In this document: positions 10,078-19,509 of the stretch, piece by piece | Layout of the letters: each line of letters begins with the position of its first letter | Numbering within the stretch: position 1 is the stretch's first letter | Assembly: GCF_900103125.1 (NCBI RefSeq) | Contig: NZ_FNJV01000001.1 | Location: 124,001 to 188,000 of the forward strand | Reading direction: 5' to 3' | Origin: Mucilaginibacter sp. OK268 | GTDB taxonomy: Bacteria > Bacteroidota > Bacteroidia > Sphingobacteriales > Sphingobacteriaceae | Length of the DNA: 64,000 nt | The notes under the pieces: model-generated | The model's input: only the letters and a program-made list of their open reading frames with translations | What the model was told of the DNA's origin: nothing | The model's database searches: none | Program-made: the position numbers and the translations under genes

Positions 10078-10107
10078 CAAAGGTAGCTACTATTTTTTGA
10101 TTTTCAA
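10078..10107 (-). promoter_or_regulatory. Promoter of the str operon
   Basis: On the minus strand TTG (10105-10107) is followed by exactly 19 bases and then TACCTTTG (10078-10085). This matches the Bacteroidetes primary-sigma consensus TTTG-N19-TAnnTTTG. The rpsL start lies 46 bases downstream. Confidence 0.8.
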
Positions 10108-10186
10108 GGGCTTGAGTAAAAAAGTTTTTGTAATGGACTGATACCCCAACTTATAAGAGGGTTTTGCTGGAGGATAAAGGGCTAAA

Positions 10187-10306
10187 TTATTTATTACCAG
10201 TATGCTGCGGTAAGTGAATAGGGATCATTAAAATATTGCCCTGGCTATTAAAAAGGCTGTTGTTTTCTTTGATCAGTTCATCATAATTAAGAGGTAGGTT
10301 TTGTAT
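10187..10306 (-). pseudogene. Truncated copy of the 3' end of the beta-propeller gene at 14060
   Basis: About 36 codons on the minus strand read LNYDELIKENNSLFNSQGN and then ILMIPIHLP before a stop. They are almost identical in DNA and protein to the C-terminus of the gene at 14060-15049, but there is no start and no upstream coding sequence; an in-frame stop lies just before. It is a remnant of a duplication or of recombination. The TonB-receptor gene now sits between the remnant and the intact copy. Confidence 0.8.
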
Positions 10307-10377
10307 ATATCACACGTGCATTTTACGCTATTGATTGAAGCCCTTAACAACCAATAAATTTTTTGCTGCACTGTAGA

Positions 10378-10412
10378 AAAGCCCGATACTCAAATGAAAT
10401 ATCGGGCTTTCT
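10378..10412 (-). terminator. Terminator of the TonB-dependent receptor gene
   Basis: The stem AAAGCCCGATA / TATCGGGCTTT has a T run on the minus-strand 3' side. It lies about 95 bases past the receptor's stop. Confidence 0.8.
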
Positions 10413-10506
10413 TGTTTGTATGCTGCTGCTAAATAAAGTTAGCTAACGGCTTTTTTGCAAAGGATACTTTCAAAATAATATCCTTTTGTCTGATAATGAA
10501 ATGCTA

Positions 10507-13419
10507 TTAAAAATGAAACGCCAGTTTGGTAAATATTCTCATCCCATTAAAGCCCATTTGTACGGCCTCAAAAGGTCCGCCAGATTCGCTGTCACCAAAA
10601 GAGCTGTTCGTGGTTGGGTTAATTGAACCCTGTACAATAGCTTTATCCGGATGTACATTAAACAAGTTGTCTACGCCGGCTGTCCATGATACGGTGCTAT
10701 TGATTTTATAAGATACATACAGGTCTGTGGTTATTTTAGGTTTGAATTCAAATATTTCGGGTACCACACCGCTTCCGTTATCTAAAGCTACGTATGGAAA
10801 AAACTTGTCGGGAGCATTGGCAGGAGCATCGGCTTCGCCAAATCCTAATTCCTTAACGTCGCCAAAATAGGTAAGGTGGGTGCCAAAAGCAAATCTGTTT
10901 GCACCATACTCAAGATTTAAAGAAAATTTTGCTTTTGGGGCGCTTGCTTTCAGAAAGTATTGCTCTCTGTCATTGAAGAAAGTAGCGCTATCTGAAGGTG
11001 AGTTCTTGAAGGTAAAAGGTATATTGATCTTATTAATGGTTAAGTTTTGAATGTTACCAGCTAATAAAGCGGTGAAATGGTTTTTACCCCAGCGTTTTTT
11101 GTAATCAACAACAATATCTATACCCCTGTTGGTTGTATTAACGGCATTGGCAAAAAACTGCGCCAGGCCAACACCCTGACTTGCTAACAAGTTATTTAAA
11201 GGAGCGCCGAGTGTTGGATCGCCTTGCGCATACAGGCCTGATATAACTATCCTGTTTTTGATAGCTATTTGGTAGCCATCAACGGTTAAGGTTAGGTTAT
11301 GTACAGGTTGCCAGGTAAATCCTAAACTGTAATTATGAGATGTTTCCTGGGTTAATTTAGGTATTCCTGCAGTTTTGGCGATGGCCGAATAGTTGGGAAC
11401 CAATTTTGTATACACCAGGTTGCCGCCAATTATTGACGTGTTGGTATTGCTGAAATTTATTTGTTGAAGGGTTGGGGCACGAAAGCCTGTACTTGCAGAA
11501 CCACGCAGATTAAAGTTATCGGTAAGTTTATAACGTGTTGCAAACTTAAAGGTACTTACAGATCCAAAGTCTGAGTAATGTTCAAAACGGGCAGCTCCAT
11601 CTATCAACCACGCTTTGGTTATATCTAAAGTAGCTTCGGCATAAGCAGCTTCGGCGGTTCTATGAGCTGTTGTTGCATCGCTTGGCTGATAGCCTGGGTA
11701 GCCCTGTGATCCTGATGCTTTGGTATAGGAAGTATCCTTGCCGGTAGTGGGGCTCACCCCGGGTAATGTAGCGGTACCCTGTAAATACGAATTAACTTCG
11801 CCGGGGTAAAGCTGGTATCTTTCGTACCTGAATTCGCCACCAAAAGAGAGCTGTAATCCTTGTGCCACATTACTAAAATGCTTTGTTATATCGGCATTCG
11901 CTGTGTTTTGCAAAAAGTTAAAGCCGCCATCATCAAACCGGGTTTGTATAGGTTGGCCCGGAATATAAGGTAATGAAGCATTAAAAGTTTTTTCGCCCCA
12001 ATAATGGAAATCATTTCTGCCCAAATTATTGCTGATATCCCAATCCCAATCGCCGGGGGTAGTGCCTTTGAAACCAAAAGCAGCCGACGCGTCTTTGATG
12101 TAAACATCCTCCTGGGGATTGTAGTACACGTTATTTGGCCCGATTGATCCATCAGGATAACCATGCACTTTCATAATACCTGGTACAAAAATCAGATTGC
12201 CGTTTGCATCTGTCGGGAATTTTGTAGGGTTTTGACGAAGCCCATTATTGTAGTTCCAGCTTCTGGTATAGGCGTAAACATTGGAGTGCTTATAATTATA
12301 CCCACCAAAAGAGTAGAAGGTTGTTTTGGTGCCATTTAATGGTATTTCCAGGTTGTACATTCCACCACCAGATATTACAGATCCATCTCCAAAAGCCCGG
12401 CGTGCCCGGCTAATTCCCAATGCCTCCGGGTTTGTTCGCCAGTTAGTATCTTGTACTGCTCTAAAGGTTTTACCCTGGTTTTGGTAATTAGCGCCAATAT
12501 TAATAAAGCCACCATTTTTTCCTATTGCCAAGCCATAGTTGGCGTTCAGTGTAAATGTTTGGCCATCGAATTTTTTACCTGTATAATAAGCAGATGGATC
12601 TACATTGTTTAATGTATTGTATTTCTGGTCATTGTAGCCGCTAAATCCGGCATTGATGTTAAGGTGATTAATATCTTTTTTCAAAACGATATTGATAACA
12701 CCTGCAATGGCATCAGAGCCATATTGTGCCGAAGCGCCATCACGTAATATTTCTACATGGTCAATGGCTGCTTCGGGTATAGCGTTTAAATCGGTACCGC
12801 TATTGCCACGCCCACGGGTACCTACTTCGTTTACAAAGGCCGACAGGTGACGGCGTTTGCCGTTAACCAGCACCAGTGTTTGATCGAATCCTAAGCCACG
12901 CAAGCTGGCAAAATCAATGGCATCTGATCCGTCGCCACCACTCTGCTTGTTGTAGTTAAAGGAAGGTACGGCCTGGTTTAACTGGCTCATCAGGTCGGGT
13001 TTTGCGGTAGTTTGGCCAACTTGATTAACATTGATCACATCTACCGGTACAGGGGACTCAATTTTTGTACGACCGGCACCGCGGCTACCTACTACTACAA
13101 CTTCTTTCAAAGCTTCGGCAGAAGGTGTCAACTCGGCATTTAATACTTTGCTTTCGCCTGCATTAAGCTGTATGCTTAATGTTTTCTTTTCAAAACCAAT
13201 AGCCGAAAAACTAATCTTGTAAATACCGGGTTTTAGGGTAAGGCGATAGTTGCCATCAATGTCGGTTGAGGCGCCTGTGCCCGATGGCGAAGCTGATACG
13301 CTGCTGCCCTGTATGGGTTTGCCCGCGCTGGTTACAGTACCTGTTAGGTTTTGTGCGAAAAGAGGAGAGCAAAATAAAATAAATAGTGCCAGCAAAAATA
13401 AATGTAGACGTACATTCAT
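10507..13419 (-). CDS. TonB-dependent outer-membrane receptor
   Basis: A 970-residue outer-membrane barrel for energised uptake. The order is signal peptide (to FAQ, ~22), a carboxypeptidase-regulatory-like domain (LTGTVTSAGKPIQGSSV, ~25-105), the plug (~120-245, with SLRGLGFDQTLVLVNGKRRH and RDGASAQYGSDAIAGVINIVLKK cut by a short gap), and then a long 22-strand barrel ending in an aromatic residue (LAFHF), as outer-membrane beta-barrels do. There is no SusD-like partner, FecR or ECF sigma factor nearby, so the substrate is unknown. The plug wording is of the group often called TonB-dependent receptors for siderophores, peptides or sugars. A terminator follows. The upstream DNA is very AT-rich. 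Confidence 0.93.
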   Translation of the reverse strand: MNVRLHLFLLALFILFCSPLFAQNLTGTVTSAGKPIQGSSVSASPSGTGASTDIDGNYRLTLKPGIYKISFSAIGFEKKTLSIQLNAGESKVLNAELTPSAEALKEVVVVGSRGAGRTKIESPVPVDVINVNQVGQTTAKPDLMSQLNQAVPSFNYNKQSGGDGSDAIDFASLRGLGFDQTLVLVNGKRRHLSAFVNEVGTRGRGNSGTDLNAIPEAAIDHVEILRDGASAQYGSDAIAGVINIVLKKDINHLNINAGFSGYNDQKYNTLNNVDPSAYYTGKKFDGQTFTLNANYGLAIGKNGGFINIGANYQNQGKTFRAVQDTNWRTNPEALGISRARRAFGDGSVISGGGMYNLEIPLNGTKTTFYSFGGYNYKHSNVYAYTRSWNYNNGLRQNPTKFPTDANGNLIFVPGIMKVHGYPDGSIGPNNVYYNPQEDVYIKDASAAFGFKGTTPGDWDWDISNNLGRNDFHYWGEKTFNASLPYIPGQPIQTRFDDGGFNFLQNTANADITKHFSNVAQGLQLSFGGEFRYERYQLYPGEVNSYLQGTATLPGVSPTTGKDTSYTKASGSQGYPGYQPSDATTAHRTAEAAYAEATLDITKAWLIDGAARFEHYSDFGSVSTFKFATRYKLTDNFNLRGSASTGFRAPTLQQINFSNTNTSIIGGNLVYTKLVPNYSAIAKTAGIPKLTQETSHNYSLGFTWQPVHNLTLTVDGYQIAIKNRIVISGLYAQGDPTLGAPLNNLLASQGVGLAQFFANAVNTTNRGIDIVVDYKKRWGKNHFTALLAGNIQNLTINKINIPFTFKNSPSDSATFFNDREQYFLKASAPKAKFSLNLEYGANRFAFGTHLTYFGDVKELGFGEADAPANAPDKFFPYVALDNGSGVVPEIFEFKPKITTDLYVSYKINSTVSWTAGVDNLFNVHPDKAIVQGSINPTTNSSFGDSESGGPFEAVQMGFNGMRIFTKLAFHF

Positions 13420-13800
13420 GGGTTTTTCGTTAATAGTTAATAATTATGTTAATTAATTGTTTAAAATACAATTATATTTTTATTTATTACTATTATTTTA
13501 ATAATGTGGCTTTATTTTTGCTTTTTAGTCAAAATTTTAGATATTTTTATTGTTTTATTTGTAAAATATTGGTCGTTATTTTATTTAACTATAATTTTAT
13601 GAAATTATAATTGAATAATTATTGCTATTATTTAAAATTTTTGACCAGATTTTATAAATTGAATGTTATTTTGAAGGATATTAATTATTAATAATTTAAA
13701 AATTAATAATTATATAAATTTCTCTGATTTTTTTGGCATTTATTTATGTGCTAAATAATTTCTGTGTATAAAATACACTAATGAAAATTTTATTGATGAT
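13420..13800. other. AT-rich intergenic region upstream of the TonB receptor
   Basis: About 380 bases dominated by A and T with no credible coding sequence. It probably holds the receptor's promoter, but no single TTTG/TAnnTTTG pair stands out. A 13740-13982 minus-strand reading frame runs into it but has no recognisable protein and reads through the palindrome at 13801. Confidence 0.5.
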
Positions 13801-13852
13801 ACAAAAGCCCCATCCCTAACTTCTTTAAAGAAGTTAGGGATGGGGCTTTTGT
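13801..13852. repeat. Perfect 52-bp palindrome
   Basis: A flawless inverted repeat with 26-base arms and no loop. The left arm begins ACAAAAGCCCCATCCC and the centre is CTTTAAAG. It could act as a two-way terminator, but the length without any spacer is more than termination needs. Confidence 0.85.
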
Positions 13853-14059
13853 AATGATGGGGATTAAGGTGTTTGTTGAGGCTAAATATTTTGATGCATA
13901 TAAAAAACTTATTTTTTTCTTGCCTCTGGTTCGGCTTAATTAATAGCCGCGACCGTATAAATGGTATAATCATATTGAACACACTGCTTTTGTAGCCTTT
14001 AGCGATGCGTGTTTTTAATGGGAATGGCGTGGTGTATACGAAAATGGCTTAAATGAAGG

Positions 14060-15049
14060 CTATTGGGGTGGTAAGTGGATAGGGATCATTAAAATATTGC
14101 CCTGACTATTAAAAAGACTGTTGTTTTCTTTGATCAGTTCATCATAATTAAGGGCCGGTTTTTTTAGGTCGCGCTTATAAAATCCCTGTATACGATTGGA
14201 GCTATAATACAAGGTTTTTCCATCAGCCGAAACATAGGGCGAGGAATTACCATCGCCGTTATTAACAGCCGCGCCTAACTTTTGAGCCTGGCCCCAATTG
14301 TTGTTTTGTTTAAAACTGATGTAAATATCGTTACCGCTTAAAAAAACAAGATAGCTTTCATCCGGAGCAATAAAGGGGTCTTGTATCTCACTCACGCCCG
14401 GAATAATAAGCTGCTGGGGTTTATCATAATGATTGCCCAGCCATTTGGTATAAAAACTTTGCATGCCGGTGAGCTCTTTACGGCGCGAGCAATAAAAAAG
14501 CGTGCCCTTTGCGCTTACCGAAGGGGCGTAGTTGCCAACCCCGCTTAAGTTTATGGTCGAATCGAGCCATTGCGGTGCACTCCAATCATCACCTGTTAAG
14601 TGGTCTGCATACCAGATATGTTCTACTCCCTGTGATTTGTCCTGTGGCTTACCTTTGAGCGGACGGTTTGAGATAAAAAAGATCTTTTTCCCATCAGGTG
14701 TTACAAAGGGGTCGGTATCCCTGAATTTACCCGAAAATGAAGCGACCTGCGGTTTCATCCATTTCCCGTTCTGCTGTTTCGAAAAGATGATGGTCCAGTA
14801 AATGCTCCCCTGGCTGGAGTAAACAGTCTGGCCGTCGGGGGTAAAGGATGTTGACCATTCTGAATAAGGGGTTGATATTATCCCGGGCGCAAAAACCTGG
14901 GGCATGATGCCTGTATCTATCAAATTAGTTTGCCCATAACTGGAAGAGTATATAACACATAAGGAAATCAGGAATAAATAACGAGTGACTGCGATTTGGG
15001 AAAAAGGGTTGGCAATAGAGCCGTCTTTAACAGGTAAAATTCTTTTCAT
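14060..15049 (-). CDS. Exported WD40-like (PD40) beta-propeller protein
   Basis: A 329-residue protein with a hydrophobic N-terminal segment ending near SSSYGQ (~residues 22-40), then repeated TolB/PD40-type blades: SFTPDGQTVYSSQG, VTPDGKKIFFISNRP, VSAKGTLFYCSRR, IAPDESYLVFLSG, VSADGKTLYYSSNR. Such proteins act in the periplasm or at the surface, often binding other proteins or peptidoglycan. No catalytic residues are evident. The gene stands alone. Its last ~35 codons are also found as a fragment at 10187. The start is uncertain; an internal Met would remove part of the signal region. Confidence 0.8.
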   Translation of the reverse strand: MKRILPVKDGSIANPFSQIAVTRYLFLISLCVIYSSSYGQTNLIDTGIMPQVFAPGIISTPYSEWSTSFTPDGQTVYSSQGSIYWTIIFSKQQNGKWMKPQVASFSGKFRDTDPFVTPDGKKIFFISNRPLKGKPQDKSQGVEHIWYADHLTGDDWSAPQWLDSTINLSGVGNYAPSVSAKGTLFYCSRRKELTGMQSFYTKWLGNHYDKPQQLIIPGVSEIQDPFIAPDESYLVFLSGNDIYISFKQNNNWGQAQKLGAAVNNGDGNSSPYVSADGKTLYYSSNRIQGFYKRDLKKPALNYDELIKENNSLFNSQGNILMIPIHLPPQ

Positions 15050-15299
15050 AAAAGGAATAGCTTGTTATCATAAAGCTTGCTATTAATTTTTTATAAAAGA
15101 ATCTTTTTCAATACATAGGCAGCTGTTTTTAATAGCTGTGGTTTATTATTCAATAACTTGGAATGTTATGCTAAAACTGTTGCCGGCTGCTACTAAAATA
15201 AAAAATAGCGATGATGAGGTATATATAAGGTTGACTTAATTAAAAGAAAATATATAGAGTATTGTAATAACCACTACTATGATATATTTTAGAGTTGAT

Positions 15300-16478
15300 A
15301 TGTACAAAATCGTGTTATTGTTGTTTTTAATTCCGGTTTCGCTGTCTGCACAGGTTACCATCACAGGTAGGGTAGTAAATACAGCCGATAAAAATCCGGT
15401 TGCAGATGCCAGCGTGTTTTTGAACAATTCGGTAATAGGCAACAAAACATTAAATGATGGGTCATTCAGGCTTTTTAATGTAAAAAACGGGAAGTATGAT
15501 TTGGTTGTTTCCTGCGTAGGTTACAAAACCTATCACCAGGACGTCACGGTTAGCAATAATAATATCGTGATGTCTGAGATAGCACTCGTTACAAATGTCA
15601 ATGAGTTGAGCGAAGTAAAAATAAAGGTGACGAAACCCGAACCTGCCCACAGGCGCAACCGGTTCCTCCGTATTTTTACAAGTGAATTTTTTGGCCATAC
15701 TAAAAATGCTTCTGAATGCACCATACTAAACCCTGAGCAGCTTGATTTTGATTATGATGAGAAGAGTGATAAACTCAAGGCAACATCATCTGATTTTTTG
15801 ATCATTGAGAACAAGGCATTAGGGTATCGTATTAAATATCTGCTGGTGTCTTTTTTAGCCGATCCGAGAAATGGGATTGTTGCTTTTACCGGTTCATCTT
15901 TATTTGAAGTGATGACAGGCACGTCAGAACAGGAAATCACGTGGCAAAAAAAACGCGTTGCTGCTTATAAGGGTTCAGAAATGCACTTCTTGCGTGCCTG
16001 TATGGCCTATCAGGTGCCAGAAGAGGGATTTACCGTACGTAAAGTGGTTAGGACGCCAACTGTTGGCCGCCCCCCGGATAGTTTGATCAATGTAAAGCTT
16101 AAGACTTTTGCCATTACATCTGGGGTAGCATCTATGGCAAACGATTCGATAAAATACTGGTCAAAAATGGCTAAGCAGCCAAGATATGACCAAACTGTAG
16201 CCGATAGGGTGTTAAAAATTGATGAATATATCACATTAACCAAGCAAAAAGGTATTTACGGATTTGGATATACTGATTGGCTGATGATCAATTACCAGCA
16301 TAGGAGTAATGGCTCAAATGAACATACTACTTTTATAACCTTTAACGAGCCATATGCCTATTTTGATAGTAATGGCGTGGTGTTTACACCAGAAAGTTGC
16401 TTAATTGAGGGTTATTGGGGTGTTAAGCGGATAGCTGAGCTCCTGCCTGTAGATTATGAATTACCAGCGGATTTGTGA
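15300..16478 (+). CDS. Secreted protein with carboxypeptidase-regulatory-like domain
   Basis: The start was chosen at 15300 because MYKIVLLLFLIPVSLSAQ is a clean signal peptide; an in-frame ATG at 15279 would add 7 hydrophilic residues. Residues ~20-105 form a CarboxypepD_reg-like / DUF4480-type beta domain (VTITGRVVNTADKNPVADA ... VVSCVGYKTYHQDVTV), usual at the N-terminus of TonB receptors but here attached to ~290 residues of soluble, mixed sequence and no barrel. This architecture is common in Bacteroidetes and its function is unknown. It is convergent with the following minus-strand gene. Confidence 0.75.
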   Translation: MYKIVLLLFLIPVSLSAQVTITGRVVNTADKNPVADASVFLNNSVIGNKTLNDGSFRLFNVKNGKYDLVVSCVGYKTYHQDVTVSNNNIVMSEIALVTNVNELSEVKIKVTKPEPAHRRNRFLRIFTSEFFGHTKNASECTILNPEQLDFDYDEKSDKLKATSSDFLIIENKALGYRIKYLLVSFLADPRNGIVAFTGSSLFEVMTGTSEQEITWQKKRVAAYKGSEMHFLRACMAYQVPEEGFTVRKVVRTPTVGRPPDSLINVKLKTFAITSGVASMANDSIKYWSKMAKQPRYDQTVADRVLKIDEYITLTKQKGIYGFGYTDWLMINYQHRSNGSNEHTTFITFNEPYAYFDSNGVVFTPESCLIEGYWGVKRIAELLPVDYELPADL

Positions 16479-16498
16479 CATTAAACTTAAATCGCACA

Positions 16499-17776
16499 TC
16501 ACCTCCCAAACCTATCATCCAATACTACTTTATCTTGATTACCCAGTTTCACATCCTTTATTTCGCCTGCCCCCTCAAAGGCGATACAGATACCCGCAAT
16601 TTGGGTAATGGTTTGGGTGATGGGCTTAGTAAATATGAGATTGTTGTTTAAATACACGCTTAACTTCATACCCTTTACCTCGCATTTGAGCTTCTGAAAA
16701 TTGCTGAAATCGCAACCAAAAGCGCTCAGGTCGTTGTCTTTACCCGATACCCAGTCAGATGAGGTAAATATGCTCAAGTCCGAAATACAACCTTTATCGG
16801 CCAGGGGGATAATGATGGCGTCGCGTTTACCTAAAATATACAGGATGGTTTTACGGCAGGATGATTCGTCAGATCGGGATGTATTGCGCAGCGTGGTCTC
16901 CAAAGTAAAGTTACCACCCTCCAGGCCGTCAAATTCCCGTACGTTATAAAAGCTGAGCCATTGACCATTAAATACCCGTGATGATAGTTTTAAGGCCAAT
17001 GTTTTATTATCGAGGCCCATACCACCGAGCAGGTGAATATCCTTATCGGCCAGGTAAACCGGGTTGTTATTCCGTCTGATAATGCCCATCCATCCCTTAG
17101 TTTTAATATATACCGCGTTCTCTTTTTTTACCTGGCCGTTGGCTATCAGCTTTGCGGTAAAATAACCAGGGTAGTAATATATAGAGGTATGCTGCCGTCC
17201 GCTGGTAGCCAGCCTTTCTACCCGCGATGGATCCCAGGTTTGCTGTAGGGTTACGCTATCTATATTTAAGGCCGATGCGTCATAATCAAACACAACAGAA
17301 TTGGGCAGACCATCGGTTACCTTTCTGCTCGAGAATTTAACCACACTATTTAAAGTTGCTTTGTCTGCCTTTTTAGGGTTGGCATTCCAGGCTGCCAGCA
17401 CACCCAATACCACAATTACCAAAGCCGCGGCAAGCGTAGCTATGATATACTTTTTTTGTTTGGCGCCAATTGGGGTAAGGGGCTGGCTATCGCATTTTTG
17501 ATCGGTTTTTGTAGTCTTTTTATAGGTACGCCAGTCCTCAGATCCGGCAAAGCGGGCCATGGTATTTAAGGTGGCTGTGGTGGGTGAGCTGTTGTATTTA
17601 ACCCGTCCCCAGATACGTTTAAGGGTGGTGATGCTCAAGAGGGTGCCGGTTTTCTGAAATATAAGCTCAACCAGTTTTTCAAAATCATGGTCGCTCCAGG
17701 ACGAGCTTTCGCCCCAATCCAGTGATTTTTCTACCGTTTTGCACCAGGTATTGATATAGGGAGCCTCTTCCTGCAT
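16499..17776 (-). CDS. Single-pass membrane protein: N-terminal HTH-like domain, external PKD-like and LamG-like domains
   Basis: A 425-residue protein of no certain function. Residues ~1-90 are cytoplasmic and resemble a small HTH unit (TLLSITTLKRIWGRV, then TATLNTMARFAGSEDW). One transmembrane segment follows at ~108-130. The rest would be outside the cytoplasm: a PKD-like beta segment (~145-235, with IYYYPGYFTAKLI) and a concanavalin/LamG-like segment to the C-terminus (LKCEVKGMKLSVYLNNNLIF, EGAGEIKDVKLG). This layout suggests a one-component transmembrane sensor, which is inference. It is divergent from the secreted LamG-like gene at 17863, with 86 bases between the starts, so shared control is plausible. 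Confidence 0.65.
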   Translation of the reverse strand: MQEEAPYINTWCKTVEKSLDWGESSSWSDHDFEKLVELIFQKTGTLLSITTLKRIWGRVKYNSSPTTATLNTMARFAGSEDWRTYKKTTKTDQKCDSQPLTPIGAKQKKYIIATLAAALVIVVLGVLAAWNANPKKADKATLNSVVKFSSRKVTDGLPNSVVFDYDASALNIDSVTLQQTWDPSRVERLATSGRQHTSIYYYPGYFTAKLIANGQVKKENAVYIKTKGWMGIIRRNNNPVYLADKDIHLLGGMGLDNKTLALKLSSRVFNGQWLSFYNVREFDGLEGGNFTLETTLRNTSRSDESSCRKTILYILGKRDAIIIPLADKGCISDLSIFTSSDWVSGKDNDLSAFGCDFSNFQKLKCEVKGMKLSVYLNNNLIFTKPITQTITQIAGICIAFEGAGEIKDVKLGNQDKVVLDDRFGR

Positions 17777-17862
17777 GGTTTATGACCGTGAACGTGATTG
17801 AATGTAGTTGAATATGGCTTTACGCCAATACAATTTCACCTTTAGCTAAAATACTCATAAAG

Positions 17863-19068
17863 ATGAAAAATAGACTTAACCAACACAAAATTAAACCATT
17901 AATTACAAGTATGCTATGCCTGTTCCTTTTCAGTACCGCAGGTATGGCCCAGGTAAAAACAGGTAAGGGCAAAGCCATATCCATTCCCTTTGAAGCAAGC
18001 CGTTGGGATACCTCTAAGCAACATGCGGAATTTATCACCTATAAAAATGTAAAAGCCATGAAAATAGTGCGGGGCAAAAACGGTAATAACCAGGTGATAT
18101 TAAAGGACTTCAATTTTACTAATGGCACAATCGAGTTTGATACGCAGCCCGTGGATGGTAGTAAACCTTCGTTTATGAGCGTATACTTCCGGCAACAAAA
18201 TCCTACTGAAAGCGAAATTGTTTATTTGCGTACCCGGCCCGATGAAAGCCAGCAACGTAATGATGCTATTCAATATGCACCCATATTGCACGGTATAAAT
18301 ATGTGGGACATATATGGCCAGTTCCAGGCATCCGCGCCTATTCATAACGACGACTGGAACCATTTTAAACTGGTGATATCGGGCCTGCAAATGAAAGTAT
18401 ATCTCAATAACATGGAACGACCAGTGCTGCAAATTCCGCGCCTGGAAGGGGAAAGTCATGCCGGTACCATCGCTTTTGACGGGCCAGCCTACTTTGCCAA
18501 CCTCACCGTAAAGCCTAATGAAACAGAAGGATTATCGCCAGAAGAAGGCGTTGATCTGACCAATCATGATATCAATTATATCCGCCGCTGGGATGTATCG
18601 GCCTCTCAATTCCTGGAAAACGGGAGGGAGCTCATCATTAAAGATCTGCCAACAGATACCACCAAATGGAAACCTATTTTAGCCGAGCGGAGGGGACTGA
18701 TCAATCTTACCCGCATGTTTGGTGGGGTAGAAAACCGCTATGGCGGCGTGCAGGAAAAAAATCGTTACGTATGGCTTAAAACCACCATACACTCTACCAA
18801 AGAGCAGATCGCCAAAATTCAGCTGGGCTTTAGCGACGAAGTATATGTGTTTATAAACCGTGGATTGCTTTATGTAGATAAGAACCAATATCCACAACCC
18901 ATTCGCAAATATCCCGATGGCCGGTTGGATATTGCCAATTCCGCCTTTGATATCCCGCTTAAAGCCGGCGATAATGAATTGATTATTGGGGTATCCAACT
19001 ATTTTTATGGCTGGGGTATTGTTGCCCGTATGCAAAACATGGATGGCATTACGGTGTTGCAGCAGTAA
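17863..19068 (+). CDS. Secreted concanavalin/LamG-like protein
   Basis: A 401-residue exported protein (signal peptide to ~residue 29, ending AGMAQ). Residues ~35-220 have the jelly-roll pattern of family-16/LamG/3-keto-disaccharide-hydrolase-like domains (FNFTNGTIEFDTQP, NHFKLVISGLQMKVYLNN, GTIAFDGPAYFANLTV). The C-terminal ~170 residues look like a second beta-sandwich of the galactose-binding kind (VYVFINRGLLYVDKNQY, KAGDNELIIGVSNYFYGWG). No catalytic motif was recognised, and a carbohydrate-binding or lyase-accessory role is only a guess. A bidirectional terminator follows. Confidence 0.7.
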   Translation: MKNRLNQHKIKPLITSMLCLFLFSTAGMAQVKTGKGKAISIPFEASRWDTSKQHAEFITYKNVKAMKIVRGKNGNNQVILKDFNFTNGTIEFDTQPVDGSKPSFMSVYFRQQNPTESEIVYLRTRPDESQQRNDAIQYAPILHGINMWDIYGQFQASAPIHNDDWNHFKLVISGLQMKVYLNNMERPVLQIPRLEGESHAGTIAFDGPAYFANLTVKPNETEGLSPEEGVDLTNHDINYIRRWDVSASQFLENGRELIIKDLPTDTTKWKPILAERRGLINLTRMFGGVENRYGGVQEKNRYVWLKTTIHSTKEQIAKIQLGFSDEVYVFINRGLLYVDKNQYPQPIRKYPDGRLDIANSAFDIPLKAGDNELIIGVSNYFYGWGIVARMQNMDGITVLQQ

Positions 19069-19074
19069 TTAAAA

Positions 19075-19108
19075 CAAAAAAGAGCGGTGAATCAACACCG
19101 CCCTTTTT
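19075..19108. terminator. Bidirectional terminator between convergent genes
   Basis: The stem AGCGGTG / CACCGCC with A- and T-runs on both sides ends the gene at 17863 (+) and the small lipoprotein at 19143 (-). A very similar hairpin (19693) follows the paralogous lipoprotein, so gene and terminator were duplicated together. Confidence 0.8.
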
Positions 19109-19142
19109 CATCATTTATCAAAAACTCAACAAAACTTAATTC

Positions 19143-19331
19143 TTAATAACCACGGTCGTGGGTACTGTCATGATAGTGGTCGCCGCGGTTATAACCATTG
19201 TTATAACCGTTGTTATGGTACCGGTCATGATGGTTCCTGCGGTTTCCGTATCCTTCACGTACCATGCAACCCGAGGTTACTGATACTATGGCTGTTAATA
19301 ATAACATATATGCAAACAATTTCTTTTTCAT
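19143..19331 (-). CDS. Small His/Tyr/Asn-rich lipoprotein
   Basis: 62 residues from MKKKLFAYMLLL; a start four codons earlier is possible but adds only MIII. The signal peptide ends in a lipobox (VTSGC), so the mature part is about 40 residues of H, Y, N, G, R and D (MVREGYGNRRNHHDRYHNNG). This composition suggests metal binding or a disordered surface coating. Nothing catalytic is present. It is a paralogue of the ORF at 19765. Confidence 0.75.
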   Translation of the reverse strand: MKKKLFAYMLLLTAIVSVTSGCMVREGYGNRRNHHDRYHNNGYNNGYNRGDHYHDSTHDRGY

Positions 19332-19509
19332 GATGATAATCATTAATGTGGCCGTCTAACTAACAGGCGTTGTACAGGTTTGACTTGATTAAAATGAAAA
19401 GGATTAATAGGTAAGGGTTTATGGTTTGGAAGGAATGGTATTGGTATGACATATTAAGGCTGTTGCAGTATTGGAGTTGCGGCAACGGTTGTTTACTATA
19501 GCTATTCAA

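Noticed and set aside
10507..13419. SusC/SusD polysaccharide-utilisation locus
   Set aside because: No SusD-like lipoprotein or glycoside hydrolase is adjacent, so the receptor is called simply TonB-dependent.
13740..13982. Minus-strand 80-codon frame
   Set aside because: It runs through the 52-bp palindrome and A/T-rich DNA and shows no signal peptide or recognisable protein pattern.
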